From Episyrphus balteatus (taxonomy: Eukaryota; Arthropoda; Insecta; Diptera; Syrphidae), in the NCBI RefSeq assembly GCF_945859705.1, contig NC_079138.1:8324874-8388873 (forward strand): a stretch of DNA of 64,000 nt, in the 5' to 3' direction. The translations under genes and the position numbers were made by a program. The notes under the pieces are model-generated. The model did no database searches. It was given only the letters and a program-made list of their open reading frames with translations, and was not told the DNA's origin. Shown here one piece after another: positions 46,031-58,554 of this stretch. Position 1 is the stretch's first letter. Every line of letters starts with the position of its first letter.

Positions 46031-46534
46031 TAACGAATTTTAGACTATAACACACAAAGCTAACAACTTTGTTTGTCACCACAAACAAAAATTGTACAGA
46101 AATGACGCTTAAAACCGTTACCTCAACACCGAGAATCGAAATCCTTGAAAAATCCGTTAAGTTTTGCACAGACGAAATTCTGACTTTCCTTCATTTTTCA
46201 ATTTTAAAAATTTTTGAAAGTATTAAACAACATTTTTTTGTGTTCAAATTCCTTAACTGATATATTAACGATCTAGAAAAAATATTAAAACAATATTTTG
46301 TTCCAGTTTTGTGTTATAAAATTTCATTTGATGAAAATGACAAACAAATCCGAAATGTTTTTCACAACATTGTATATCGCAAGTAAAAATTAATATAAAT
46401 TAATTAAAATAATGATAATCCATTAATAACATTTTTACTATATATTTTTATTTAATAAGAGAAATTCAAAATAGTTGCATTATTATATATTTTTAGTTTG
46501 TTTTGCTGAACTGCAATATTTATATTTTCTTTAT
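46031..46534. other. A+T-rich spacer
   Basis: A 63-codon frame at 46069 has no recognisable homology. Confidence 0.35.
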
Positions 46535-46793
46535 TGTATTGCTTTCTTGAAATTCAATAAAAAGGCAATTTATTTTTTAATAATATTTGCAAATATATTT
46601 CGAGGTAATATAAACCTCATCTTCAGAATACATTTTAGTATCATTTGACGTTTGCAATTGTTTTAAAAATGTCTCAACACAATTAGCACTTAAAATTGTT
46701 GAAAAGTATTTTGATAAACGCATAAAACTTAATACCAAAATTCCAAAAACCACTTTTATGAATTTGTTGAAATTTTGTTTGATGGATTGCAAC

Positions 46794-48030
46794 TACGTTG
46801 AAACTCTATTAACCGGGATGGTCGGGACCGAGCCCATTACGGATAATCGAAAATCCCGGATAATAGAACTTTTTTTCAAGAAAAAATGTATATGTTTTTA
46901 AGTTTTTATTAAAAAATTTATTGAAAAAAAAAGAAAGCAATTAAAAAATTATTCCATAAACGTAACAATTCACATTTTTGTTTGAACATACATTACAATA
47001 TCACGAGATTAATTACAAGTATTATGAACTTTAAGGAAAATTAAAAAATGTTTGCATGTTTAGGTTTGTTTTTCATTACCACCGGGCTTAGCTGGACAAA
47101 AAAAAACGTAGTCAGGGCTAAGCAATTTACATGTTAAATGCAGCAACACCTTAGCCCCTAGGGCTTAGTTGTTAAGCCCGATGATATCCCTGGGCTTAAA
47201 GGTAGAACTATAATAGACTGAAGCGTCCGATAAAACGGAGGGGAAGCGCTTCCAACCGCACTCGACGGATGAAAACTTATCTAAAATTCAAAGAAAACAA
47301 CAACGAAAACGTAGGATTTGACATAAGCTTCCGACTCCTTCTTCCAATTATAGTTCTGGGTTAACTTTTTGAACAAATTTAAATCTGTTTAGAATTGATT
47401 TACAAACAGGAAAACTGACGTTTGTAATGACAAAATTTATTTAACTAGTTTTTCTAGCATACATTTTTGTATCTCTTTGTAAAACATACAAGAAAAATAC
47501 AAGAAAACATGAAAGCGATAAATATGAAAACTCTAAATTTTCTTTGTGTCTGCCGATTTCGGAACATTCAATAAGTAGTGCTGCCAAGATTTCCGGTTAA
47601 GCCCCGAGGCGTTTTTTTTTGTCCAGCTAAGCCCGGTGGTAATAAAAAACACATCTATTGTGTGACAGGGGATTTTACCCGTTGCTTTTCTTCGATTGAA
47701 TTGATGTGAATGCGGTCAACTATCAGTAAATCCTGATATGTTGTTCCAGAATAATTCTACTTTTCAAAAAAAAAAAATAAAAAATAAGAAAATAAGACTC
47801 TCTACAAAAAAAATTTAAAATACTTTTTTTATTTTTGAGTGCTGATTTTGTATTTTTTAGTTAAATTTTCTTCTTTCCTGTTCTCATATTACGGATAGTA
47901 GAGTTTATTACGGATAATAGAGTTTAAATAAATAAATTTTGTTTATTGTCGAGAAAGAATTTCAAATATTTTCATCACGGATAATAGAGCGTCCCGGTTA
48001 ATCGAATCCCGGATAATCGAGTTTCAACTA
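46794..48030. mobile_element. Pogo/Tigger-like MITE, 1233 bp
   Basis: Element 46796..48028, ends GTTGAAACTCTATTAACCGG and reverse complement GTTGAAACTCGATTATCCGG, flanked by TA. The GTTGAAACTCgATTATCCG type of end is characteristic of pogo/Tigger elements. Additional GGATAATAGAG motifs lie inside. No transposase. It contains the MITE 47089..47639. Confidence 0.8.
47087..47641. mobile_element. MITE nested in the pogo-like element, 551 bp
   Basis: Element 47089..47639: CCACCGGGCTTAGCTGGAC at the left, GTCCAGCTAAGCCCGGTGG at the right, followed inward by A-runs; TA on each side. Internal GGGCTTAG motifs recur. Non-coding. Confidence 0.8.
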
Positions 48031-48425
48031 CTTTAATTTCAAAGATAAAAATATAAGAATAAAAACTGGTTTATTTCTGGGATCCTCTTTAGCACCAATT
48101 ATAGTTGAATGGGTTTAAGATGAAACAATTCAGGAAGCACTTCAAAAAATAGATTTTGTTCCACAATTTTGGATGACATATGTTGATGATCATTTGACTG
48201 CTGTTTTATGATCAAAACTGCTTTAGAATCATTCGATAGCAATATTCTATTTACCTATGAAACAGAAAATTTTGTTACTAACGAAATTAACTACCTGGAT
48301 TTAACAATTAAAAGAAATGTAGACGGCAGTGAAGATGAGGTTTATATTACCTCGAAATATATTGGCAAATTATTAAAAAATAAATTGCATTTTTACTGAA
48401 CTTCAAGAAAGCAATAAAATAAAGA

Positions 48426-49019
48426 ATATATAGTTGCATTATACTTAATAAAAAGTTTAACCGCCACCTTTTCTGGCCGTGGGTTTGAGCCTCAGCAGTT
48501 TTTTTCTAAATCGCCAACTCAACTGAAACCACCTGTGCGATTCTATGTTATACGAATATGTTCTTCTGTATGTTCTTCCTATTCTTTGTCTTTCTGTGTT
48601 GTATTATTAATGTCTTTGTCTTGTGCTGCATCAGCCAATGAACTTAGTTTCTACCGCTGCAGTGTTTCTAGTTCGCTGATTTATCTTCGCACTAGATGAG
48701 ATGTAAATGTGAGAATCAGTCACAAAACATTACTCAGTGTGACTCCAATTGGTACGCGCCATTCGCCTGCTTCGAACATCTTCTTTTTTGTCGCAACTTT
48801 TTTGCATCCGCATGAAAAGCCGCATTGATTATTGCGGGTGCGAATGTCCCACTTCATGCGAAAGTCCCGCATTTGCGGATGCTGATGCGAGTATTCGCAA
48901 CATACCTAATGCATAATATACAACAGACGACACTGGCAAAGTGGCTGTTTAGTCGAAACCATGAATAATGAGTGAGGTTCTACTATGATATGGGAAGTCA
49001 CTTCAATTTAAATAAAAGC
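48426..49019. other. Non-coding spacer
   Basis: No gene recognised. 48478-48500 (GTGGGTTTGAGCCTCAGC) resembles a tRNA T-arm, but no tRNA fold is present. Confidence 0.4.
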
Positions 49020-49995
49020 GAGCTTTTTTTGTGCACGAGGGTGATCATTTAACGTTCGTTCTGTACATCTCCGATGCTCTCGTGGATTCCATTGTTTCTT
49101 ATGCTCATTCTATTGGATGGATGAACTGGCTAGCACTCATGTGACAAGCTTTAGTGAAGGGTTAGAATGCCAAGAATCCATTTCCATCGACAGTATATGA
49201 ACTTACAACCGAAGCTGTAGACGAAGAGGAAGAAAATTCCCAAAATATAGTTCAAAAAAGACAATAGCACCAATCTAAAGTTATCACCAGAGTATGGATA
49301 AGTTTAATTCCGTATTTTAAGCAGAGATATTCGCAATTGAACTCTGCCTCAAAGAAAACTTAAAAATAGCTGTGATAAACAAAAAAAATTATATTCTATC
49401 TGACAGCAAGGCCGCACTCCTAGCTCTTAGGAGCAATGAAGTCACCTCAAAGCTAGTATGGGACTGTATACAACTATTACACCAGCTTGCCAGTACAAAC
49501 AGAGTTCAACTCATTTGGATACCTGTTCACAGCGGTCACGTAGGAAATGAAATAGCAGACATCCATGATGCCAAGAACATTCTGTGGCATACCAACAAGT
49601 ACTGCAAAGTATTAAATAAATAAACTAGAGGCATACGGAAGGTAACAGACAAGCCAAACAAAATAATACCACACACGCCAGAACGAAACAACTCCTCACA
49701 CTCACCAGGAGTCAGATTCGCATAACCACAGGCTTCCTTACTGGACACTGATCAGTAAAAAAAAAAAACACCTTAAGACCATGGGCATTACACTTGACGA
49801 TACCTGCAGAATGTGTAAAGAAGACTGTAATTGCTTAATCAATACACGTCGACATCACCTCGGAGAGTATTATCTCGAAGTGGAAAGCATCGCCGCTAGT
49901 TCACCCAAAAACATACTAAGTTTTCTAAACTCAGGATTTCTACGTGAACTTTAAAAAAGAGGAAATCACAATAGGCCCATCAAAGGCCGCAGTGA
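49020..49995 (+). pseudogene. LINE RNase H and zinc-knuckle fragment
   Basis: RNase H remnant with LSDSKAALLAL and IWIPVHSGHVGNEIAD (the usual GHSG is VHSG), followed by a decayed C-terminus: RITTGFLTGH, then CRMCKEDC as a knuckle near 49808-49830. Stops and frame changes throughout. Different family from the copy at 7863..8778 judging by sequence. Confidence 0.7.
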
Positions 49996-51879
49996 TAAGG
50001 CGAATTATTCCCACCTCTCACCCTAATCTTAATCTAAAGTTATGTTTAAATTCGCTTTTAGACTTATGCTTGAAAAAAAAAAACAAACAAACAAATTCCC
50101 ATCACACCATTCACAAAAAGTGGTCTTGAAATTGAGGAAAAACTATCTCACAAAGCCGCACTGCATTGATACAAACTTCATATCTCAAATCTGAATGGAT
50201 CTTAGTTATAAATGAACTGCACTATTTCCAATCAAGCTTCGTCCTTTTTTTTTTAATAAACAAATGCATATCGTGATTTATTTAATTACGGCACATGAAT
50301 GATAATTTCTTACTCATTATTTACAAACAATAAACAAATACAAAAAGAACAGTAATAATATTTACCTTTTTCTACAAATTGGTTAGTGAAATGTTAAGAG
50401 TATTTGGGTCCCACAGTTGACATTGTGCATTTTCGGTGTTTAAACCGAATACAGTTAGAATAAGAAGAAACTTTTTACAATATTCATTCGAAGGGTGTAG
50501 ATTGTTATTATAGATTTTTAACAAAAGTATATTTTTTGTGTTTAAATTTCAACAAAGAATGTACAAAATTCAGACAATTTTTTTTATCTATCAGAACTGT
50601 TTATGTCCAAACGATTGTTTTTTTTTTATAAAATGCTCAATCTACTATACTATATATACTTCCAATGCTAGATCGAGTTCAAATATACAACATTTCCAGT
50701 TTCCATTGAATTATGACCAGTTCACAATAGCCAGCAGGAATTATAAGATTATTATTATTTTCTAAGAATAAGAAGTACAGGAATGTGTGTTTGAAGAAAC
50801 CAGTGCGGCATTTTTTTTCATTTTTACAAAATAGTGTTAGTTACACAAACACATATGCATTGAACCAGGGACGGAGTGCAGTAAGATAGTTGTTCGCAAG
50901 GCGCAACGTTTTATCTACGTGAAAATTTATATTTTTTATGAAACGCGTTATTTATGGTTTTTTTTTTTGAAATGAAATATTGGCATTAATTGGCTTAAAA
51001 GTGTAAAAGTACTTACCTAAGTGAAAATTTTTAAACATATTTCTGGATGGAAAACTTAAAAAAGCTTAATTTTTTTATCCAAAAAACAATTTATATACTC
51101 TTTTTCACATTAAACTTGCTCTAGCGTGAAAAAAAATAACAAATGGAAAGAATAATTTCACAAAAGGGCGCCCGGCGGTTGCAGCGCCTTACCATCACCA
51201 AAGAAAAATTAATATACATCCCTGTTTGTGAGGTTTTCAATTTTACAGTTCTGGTTTGAAAATATCCAAGAAAAAAGGACACTTTTATTTTAAGAAATTT
51301 TATTATTTTAACGACCTAATTCTACCAGAAACCAATTCTAAATTATTCTACTATAATCTTTTTATATGAATACATTGAAATTACATACATTCATTTTGCA
51401 AATAAAGTGAACTCACCTGTGAAAGGAAAGGGTCTCGGAATGGTTATAATATAAAAATAGTTTTGCACAATTTTACATAGCAATTAATTTTTTTTTTTTC
51501 ACTTCAGATTCTTTGATGTAGTAAGCTTAGAACAAGCTTTTATCTACAATCAGAGGCTCATCATAAGTACAGTAGGTGGCCACATGATTATGACCAATGA
51601 AATTTTTCACAAATTTTTTACGCTAAAAACTAATTTTATTTTATTTTTTCTGTACAGTAATTATTATTACTGCTTTCTACTATAACGCTAGAGTGTCACG
51701 TACTTCCTAAGTAAGAAAAATTAAGAAATAAACAGGCTTGGTAATTTTCCAGGGATGAATTCCACAAATAACGCTCTTTGGGGGTTTTTAGCGAAATGCT
51801 GCAGAAAACCTCATACCAACTGGTGGAAAAGCTTAGAGGTGAGTGGCTGAGTCATTACAAGCACGGAACATAAGCTCAT
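49996..51879. other. Non-coding stretch
   Basis: No gene, RNA or clear repeat recognised. Reading frames are short and A/T-biased. Confidence 0.45.
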
Positions 51880-52379
51880 TCAGGTTAAAATAGAGTTCCC
51901 AAAAGAATACAGGCAGACAACCAAGTCTTTGAAGCTAAATACTCGACATAGCTTATGTTGCAAGATGTAGTAATCAAAAATATTAATGACTCGTTTTCTC
52001 GAGAATGTAATTGTTTGGCATTTAGCTGGGTTAAGTGAAAGGATTTTTTTACCACACCAAACATTCAAACTGTTAATATCGCTTTGTAGAAGGATACGGT
52101 CATTGTCAGACTTAATTTCTTTAAAAATCTTTATATCATCAGCAAATATTAGAATATCACTTGAAGTTATGCACGAGATTACGTCGTTTATAGCTAAAAT
52201 GAATAAAAATGGGCCTAGGTGACTTCCCTGAGGGACTCCAGAGTTGGCTATGAAAAGATCTGAAAGACAGTTTCTAAATTTGACCTGATAGGATCTTTGG
52301 TTAAGATAAGATTCAACCCAGGCAATAAAAATACGTGGAAAACCAAAAGCTTTTAAATCATTATTGCTTTTTAACCAAC
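51880..52379 (-). pseudogene. LINE reverse-transcriptase fragment (Jockey-like)
   Basis: On the minus strand from about 52379: DLKAFGFPRIFIAWVESYL, then SGVPQGSHLGPFLF, ILIFADDIKIF (catalytic FADD) and LNPAKCQTITFSRKR. This is the palm region of a Jockey/CR1-type non-LTR RT. Both ends of the gene are missing. Confidence 0.8.
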
Positions 52380-52785
52380 ATCCAAAAAGGAAGAGGTATT
52401 CAATTCAACTGTATTTTTTATTTTATTTTGTTTTTTTTTTTCAATAACTAAGAGTTATTTTCTCACTTTTTAATTTTATAAAAGTTTTTGCAATTGTGTT
52501 CAAGAATGATTTTAAAGGGTTTTTTTGAATTTGAATTACACTTTGGTTTTAATTCTATTACACACCAGAATGGCTTGAATGACAGCTTTGGCTTTATTTT
52601 TGACAGTTTTTATATGTATACAAAATAAATGTGATATACACTTATACCTGTACTTCTTATTCTTAGACGCTTGGCTTACGTAAGTGCAAAAAAGTAAGAA
52701 AATTGAAAAAGATAAAAAGAGATTTTTTCTGTATCTGGAGTTATACTCTATGTTTCTGCCTACCCTAAATCCGAGATTAGCTAAT
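52380..52785. other. Non-coding spacer
   Basis: A+T-rich, nothing recognised. Confidence 0.35.
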
Positions 52786-53212
52786 GTTGTTTTCCAAAAT
52801 TATGGGAGTGAACCACTCCTTTTTCGTGCAAATTTGGAATTTGTTCACGAAGAATTTGACAAGTGGAGTTATTTGACATTTGCTTTGCATGTGTTTGTAA
52901 TACGAAATAATGAATAAAATAATAACACAATCTTTTAAATTCACTTTTAGTGATTTTTTACAATACTTTATTGATTTTTTTTTTGTAAATAAATATAATT
53001 TCCTTCACAACAACCACCCAACAATTGACAAGCAGTCTATGAAGTCAAATATAGAAGTATTGGTAATCACTCCGTCACTCCTTCAAAATTTTGGGAGTGA
53101 AGAATTCACTCCAAAAATTCACTCCTTTTTCAATTTTGGAATTTGAAATCACTCCTTTTGGAGTGATTATATAGCTAGGAGTGCCACTTCTTGAATTTTG
53201 GAAAACGACATA
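52786..53212. mobile_element. MITE with GTTTTCCAAAATT ends, copy 1
   Basis: Ends GTTTTCCAAAATTATGGGAG and reverse complement GTCGTTTTCCAAAATTC. Subterminal GGAGTGA/TCACTCC motifs occur many times. About 90 percent identical by eye to 56789..57229. Non-coding. Confidence 0.7.
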
Positions 53213-53640
53213 AGTAGATTTACGGCCATATTATTCACTCTGGATTAAGTTTGGATTTAAGTTAATTTTAAATCCAATCCATTAAATCTGAATTTTATAA
53301 ATCCAAGGATTTAATTATTTGGTCATATTATTCACTCAACAAAAATTATGTGTTTATTCAATAAATTTTGTATAATTTGCATTTATCTTTATTTTTCCTT
53401 CACAAAATACGTGAAAAAAAAACAACTAAACACTGTGAAAATTAATTTTACATCTGGATTTATAAAGTTAAACGGACCTCCAGAGAGCAGTTTAAATTTG
53501 TTTGGATTTAACGAGATTGGATTTAAAAAATTGGATTTGTTTTCACTGGCTAAATCAGATTTATTTTGACATTTCCAAGATTTATTTTGACGTTGGTGTA
53601 TGACTTCACAAATCATAAAAAATTGTCACATACATTTTTT
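53213..53640. repeat. Degenerate repeat with GGCCATATTATTCACTC
   Basis: GGCCATATTATTCACTCTGG at 53223 recurs imperfectly at about 53321 (GGTCATATTATTCACTC), and TTGGATTTA-type motifs occur in both orientations. It resembles the ends of the Harbinger MITE at 3417. No boundaries can be set. Confidence 0.4.
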
Positions 53641-54206
53641 AAATTTCTCGTTATATTTAACACTCTGTAGGCACACCTCTTTTTTGTGACGTGATAGGCA
53701 CATCATGGGTGCGAATTTGGTTTATACTTTTCCATGTTGCTAGAACTTTTTTTTTTCTCAATATTTTATAGAGATTCTTACATGAAATTGATGTAGAATT
53801 TTCCGAGGAAATCGAATATTGTATTCACTATTCAAAAACAAATATTTTCACCCTTTTTTATGACTACTTTTTTGAAAAATAGTAATTTTTTTATTTTTGT
53901 CCTTCCAAGTGCCGACAGAGGGTTAAAAATGAATTCGGAATTATTGTTATCACATTTTTTAACCCTAACAAAGCAAAGTGTGGGAATTGTTTCTCTGCCC
54001 ACGGAGCCAATATTATCGACCCAAATCTCCACCAAGAGATGTTTGTTGGTCAGCATCTGCAATTTTTAAATTATATTATTTCAATTTTATAATATACAAG
54101 TTAAATTTTTGTGAGTGCTTACTTTTATAAGCAATCTCCCCGTCTTTCAAATTTAAATTCGATTTTGATTGTCAATAAACAAAAAAATGATATTTGACAA
54201 TGAGTG
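53641..54206. other. Non-coding spacer
   Basis: No gene recognised; short opposing frames at 53832-54069 have no homology. Confidence 0.4.
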
Positions 54207-55016
54207 CCCTTCAAGCAAACGAGTCCGACCTCGGTCCGAATCGGCTCCGAAGTGAGTCCAACCTCGACCACGAAACGGGTCCCACGGCGGCTCAAATTAT
54301 TATGGAAATTATAATCACCGTTGAGCCGATTGCAAATGTATTGGTGTGGTAAAAATCTCCTCTCCGAGAAAACGGAGCCAAAGTTGTACCCGAGTCGGAG
54401 CAGCGAAAACCTACCACAAAAAGGAACAAAAAAAGGAATGACGTTTCGCATTTGCTACCAAAAAAAGAACAAGATTTATTTTTTTTTTACTGAAATTGTT
54501 TTATTTTATTTAATTTTCACAAACACAAATGTTTACAATTATTTCCTGGAGATACAGCATTCAAGCCAGCGGCAGGTGAGTAATTGATTTTACAAATTTA
54601 TAATTGATCCTACAAATTTTATTTGTTCAATGTTGTTCTTTGGTGGTGGTGGCGTCAGGCTGCAGGAGAAAATTAATTATTGATTAGAAAATTGCTAAGC
54701 TACATTTCAGCAATGCATACCTTTCTTTATTCCAATATATAATTAATATTATTATTAATATTTTTGACGAGTCACGAGTACGACACGCGAGGAACTGCAA
54801 CAAATAACAAATAAATAACAAAATGGCGCTTTGTCATTTTCTTGCCTTTGTCTTTCTTTCGTCAGTTCTCTTTTTTGCACTTTTCACCACGCTTCTCCTT
54901 CGACTTTTGTGTTCATACACAAAAAGTTGCAAGCGTGTGAGTGCAACCTCGTTTTTCATCGTATTTCACGTTTTGAGGTCGGAGAGTGTGTTTTCTGTCT
55001 TTTTTTGATTGAAGGG
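54207..55016 (+). repeat. CCCTTCAAGCAA repeat, complete copy, 810 bp
   Basis: Starts CCCTTCAAGCAAACGAGTCC and ends TTTTTTTGATTGAAGGG. Both termini contain GTCCGACCTC-like sequence next to the inverted end. Used as the reference for the family: left part CCGACCTCGGTCCGAATC, middle GGCGTCAGGCTGCAGGAG, right part AAAATGGCGCTTTGTC and a CACACGCTTGCAAC-like segment. No convincing target duplication and no conserved protein. Confidence 0.7.
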
Positions 55017-56788
55017 TCATATCACTACAAAAATCAGAGTTTCTCGGGTTTTAGTTTACATCGGACACCTCAGAGCTTTACTTGCATCAGCTGATTTCTG
55101 TTTTGACATTTTTTTCTTTATTTAGATTCTTATTTTATGAATTTTGTGGAAAATCTTATATTTACCACACAAAGAGTCGAAATTGATTTTTTTACTGCAA
55201 ATTTAGATTGAATCAGAATTTTGGTTGGGGCACCGTTATTTATAAACTTTTTGTTTATATTTTTTTTTGTTTTATAATGATCAAATGTGTTTTCATCAAG
55301 TAGGTGTAACAGATTTTTTTTTTTAATTAGAAAAAAAGCTTCGTCAATTTGTTGTAATTTCATGTCTTTTTACTCACTCTTCTTAGAATAACTTTACCAT
55401 TAATTAGTGTTTTTAGATGAAACAAAAAGAAACTAATAAAGTGGAATCCAATAAAATTACTAAAATTTAGTTAGTTTAGTTAGTTTGAAGGGTTAATTTG
55501 AAGGAAAAGTGTCAAAATAAACTTTTTTAGCATTTTAGTCTTGGGACAAAGCGTGATTATTTTTTAAAATATTTTTGAATTTTTAATGAGAAGTCGATAA
55601 AGTTCTTCATCAAGCCAGTTTGCCAAAAAAAAAATATTTTTTTTATTAACAAGCTAATAATTTGATTTTAATAAACCAATATTTGCATTGCTTTTTTGAG
55701 GAAGGGGAAGTCAAAGCATCCACAATTTATTTTTATTATTTTTTTTTTCATTATATTTAAAATCATTTTCAAAAAAATATATATATTCTTGCTCGCAGTA
55801 TTTTTAATATAAATTGTTGAAAAAGTGTCTATTTTAGCTTCTTTTACTTTGAAAATTTCATTGATCACGCACACATACAAACCTACCCTACTAACAATTT
55901 CGCTTATGCTTTACGATAATGCTTTACAGAAGCAACAATTGCATCTGTAAAGCTTTATAGAACCAAAATTGTTTCTCGGGTAGTTCAAAAGAAAGTTGGC
56001 GCTGATGCATTCTTTCTTTCTGTTCTTTTCTATTTATTGAAAAAAAAGTTGCTCTTGGTAAGTATGCACTTGTTGTGTGTAAAAATATGTATTGATATTT
56101 GACGTGTACACAATGATTGATCTGCATGTCTAGGTTGATTTCAGGGTTGTACCTATCTATTGCTTATTTATTATATTACACTCGCGCGAGTTATAATAAA
56201 TAATGAAACAAAGACTTTTAATGTGGTCTTAAGACTGAATTAATTAATTTACTATTTTTATTCCCTGAATTATTTCAAAATATTCTGTGGTTCGAGTGGT
56301 TGATTTTTGGTTGATGGCTCTGTTCAATTATGGCTATACGCGCTAATTTTGCAAACATAAGCAAAGCCTTTAAGCTAAATGTAGGGTAGATGATACATAA
56401 AGGTGAATGGCTTGTCGTAGAATGAATTTTGTTGTCTTGTTTTATAGAAAAACGTATTCTTTCATTTTTATTTACTGTAAATTTTTTTTATAATGTTTCT
56501 GTAAAAAAAGTTTTTGACGAAAATCTGTAAAATTTTCGAAAATGATATGAGTTTATTTTTTTTTTCGATTTAGGTTCATCTGACCTAAAAAGTTTTTATA
56601 ATATTTTTGGTACAACTTTAAATTTCTTACAACTTTTTTTTGCACAAAACCAAAATATACTTTTCTGAAGGTCTTTGCGGTGCTAATTTTTAATCCGAAG
56701 TAAGAAAAAATTTATTATAATTGTGTAGGTACAAAATCATATATATATACAAACTTAAACCGTAAGGTCCAGTTGTACAAACGTTTGT
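55017..56788. other. Non-coding stretch
   Basis: No gene or repeat recognised. Frames are short. Confidence 0.45.
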
Positions 56789-57229
56789 CGTTTTCCAAAA
56801 TTATGGGAGTGAATCACTCCTTTTTCGTGCGATTTTGGAATTTTTTCACGAAGAATTTGACAAGTGGAGTGATTTGACGTTTGCTTTGCATGTGTTTGTA
56901 ATACGAAATAATGAATAAAATAATAACACAATCTTTTAAATTCACTTTTAGTGATTTTTACAATGCTTTATTGATTTTTTTTTGTAAATAAATATAATTT
57001 CCTTCACAAAGAAAAGTTAAAACAACCACCCAACAATTTGACAAGCAGTCCATGAAGTCAAATGTAGAAGTAGTATTGGTAATCACTCCGTCACTCCTTC
57101 AAAATTTTGGGAGTGAAGAATTCACTCTAAAAATTCACTCCTTTTTCAATTTTGGAATTTGAAATAACTCCTTTTGGGAGTGATTATATAGCTAGGAGTG
57201 ACACTTTTTGAATTTTGGAAAACGACATA
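56789..57229. mobile_element. MITE with GTCGTTTTCCAAAATT ends, copy 2
   Basis: Complete inverted ends GTCGTTTTCCAAAATT at both termini; interior as in the copy at 52786 with small insertions. Confidence 0.75.
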
Positions 57230-57686
57230 AGTATCCGATACGTTTGTGAACACGAATCAGCTGTTCATCAAATCTCCCATAAGATACACGAGAATCCAGA
57301 AATTTTTAGCATACATTTGGATTTTTTTGCTTGTCAACACATGTTGACAGGCCGTCTCCACAGGAGATAATTTTTGTCATGTTGACGTGTCTTAACAAAA
57401 AATGTCTTGTGGAGGCTCGCCATTTCTTGTTATGATTCAATGTTAGACAGCCGTGTCTTCGGTTTTGTCTGAACACGTTTGTCTAACATCGAATTTGACA
57501 GATGTGTTTTTTTTTTCTTTTGGAACTGCAGTTTTTTCATTATTTTTTGTCCTCTCATGAACATCCAACACGAACACAACGATAGATTGACGACATTTAC
57601 CACACCTCGCAGCTTGTAGGCAAACGTCATTCGACCGCTCAGTTTCCAGTCTTGGTATTTTTTGTTTATGGAAACGAAAGTTTCCA
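57230..57686. other. Non-coding spacer with short palindromes
   Basis: GTTAGACAGCCGTGTC and GAACACGTTTGTCTAAC (57443-57490) form an imperfect hairpin. No gene recognised. Confidence 0.4.
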
Positions 57687-58554
57687 CCCTTCAAGCAAGA
57701 AAACGGAGTTCAGAAAATACACTCCGACCTCCGACCTAGAAAAACGGGGTTGCACTCACACACTTGCAACTTTTTGTGTATTCCCTTCAAGCAAGAAAAC
57801 GGAGTCCAGAAAAGACAGTCCGACCTCCGACCGAGAAAAGCGGGGTTGCACTCACACACTTGCAACTTTTTGTGTATGAACACAAAGCCTAAGAGAATCG
57901 TGGTGAAAACTGAGAAAAGGAAAAAAAAGTAGACAGACATAGCCAACAAGAGCAAAAGCGTCATTTTGTTATTTTTTGTTGAAGTGTTTAGTCGCGTCGT
58001 GTCTCGTGTCGTTGTTAATAAAATATAAGTATAATTATAAACACTTATATCAAACTATTAACAATATGGAAACAAAAAAAGGTATGTTGTATATATCGCT
58101 CCAAGTGTTTGGATTAAAGTGATGTGTTTCTGTTTGTGTTGTAGATGTAATCTCTAATGATGAAGAAAAAGGCAGAAGGTGAAACATGCGATTGGGCATC
58201 TAAAGAAACACCAACAACAGCAGCAACAACAAATAAAATAAAATGAAAAAAATGTATTGTATTTTATATTGTATATATTGTGAAAATTTCGTTTGCCAAA
58301 ATTAAATAAAAAAAAAACAGTTTCAGTGAAAAAAAAAATAAATCTTGTTCTTTTTTGGTCTTAAATGTGAAACGTCATCCCTTTTTTGTTCCTCTTTCTA
58401 GTAGGTTTTCGCTGCTCCGACTCGACTTCGCGGTGATTATAATTTCCATACTAATTTGAGCCGCCTTCGGACCAGTTTCTGATCCGTATTCGGACTCAGC
58501 TCCGCCGCAGGCGGAGCGGATCCGGACCGAGGTCGGACTTGTTTGCCTGAAGGG
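57687..58554 (-). repeat. CCCTTCAAGCAA repeat with duplicated terminus
   Basis: Reverse-oriented copy. The terminal 96 bp (57687-57782) is followed by a second tandem version (57783 onward), each starting CCCTTCAAGCAAGAAAACGG. The right end is GGTCGGACTTGTTTGCCTGA plus AGGG. Confidence 0.7.

Larger units (their letters stand above)
46650..48400 (+). pseudogene. Penelope-like reverse transcriptase fragment
   Basis: Before the insertion: KIPKTTFMNLLKFCLMDCN; after it the frame resumes FNFKDKNIRIKTGLFLGS with SSLAPIIVE, then FWMTYVDDHLTAVL (catalytic YVDD) and NEINYLDLTIKR. This order (GxxxGSxLxPIxxE, YVDD, LDLT) is typical of Penelope RT. Removing the pogo-like element and one TA restores the reading frame across the site. 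A stop follows VEWV and a shift follows the YVDD segment. The GIY-YIG endonuclease domain is not seen. Confidence 0.75.
46535..48425 (+). mobile_element. Penelope-like element remnant flanked by inverted repeats
   Basis: Outer inverted repeats: about 46535-46625 and 48335-48420 are reverse complements (GAGGTTTATATTACCTCG, then AAATATATT and AATAAATTG). Between them is a Penelope-type RT on the plus strand, split by the pogo-like insertion 46796..48028. Penelope-like elements often have terminal repeats in inverted as well as direct order. Confidence 0.65.

Noticed and set aside
46590..46640. Hammerhead-like GATGAGGT..ACCTCGAAA in the Penelope terminal repeats
   Set aside because: The preceding bases read CTGAAGATGAG or GTGAAGATGAG, not CTGATGAG, and no cleavage triplet or stem I is found; at most a vestige.
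48470..48505. tRNA-like GTGGGTTTGAGCC
   Set aside because: T-arm-like only; no other tRNA element upstream at the right distance.
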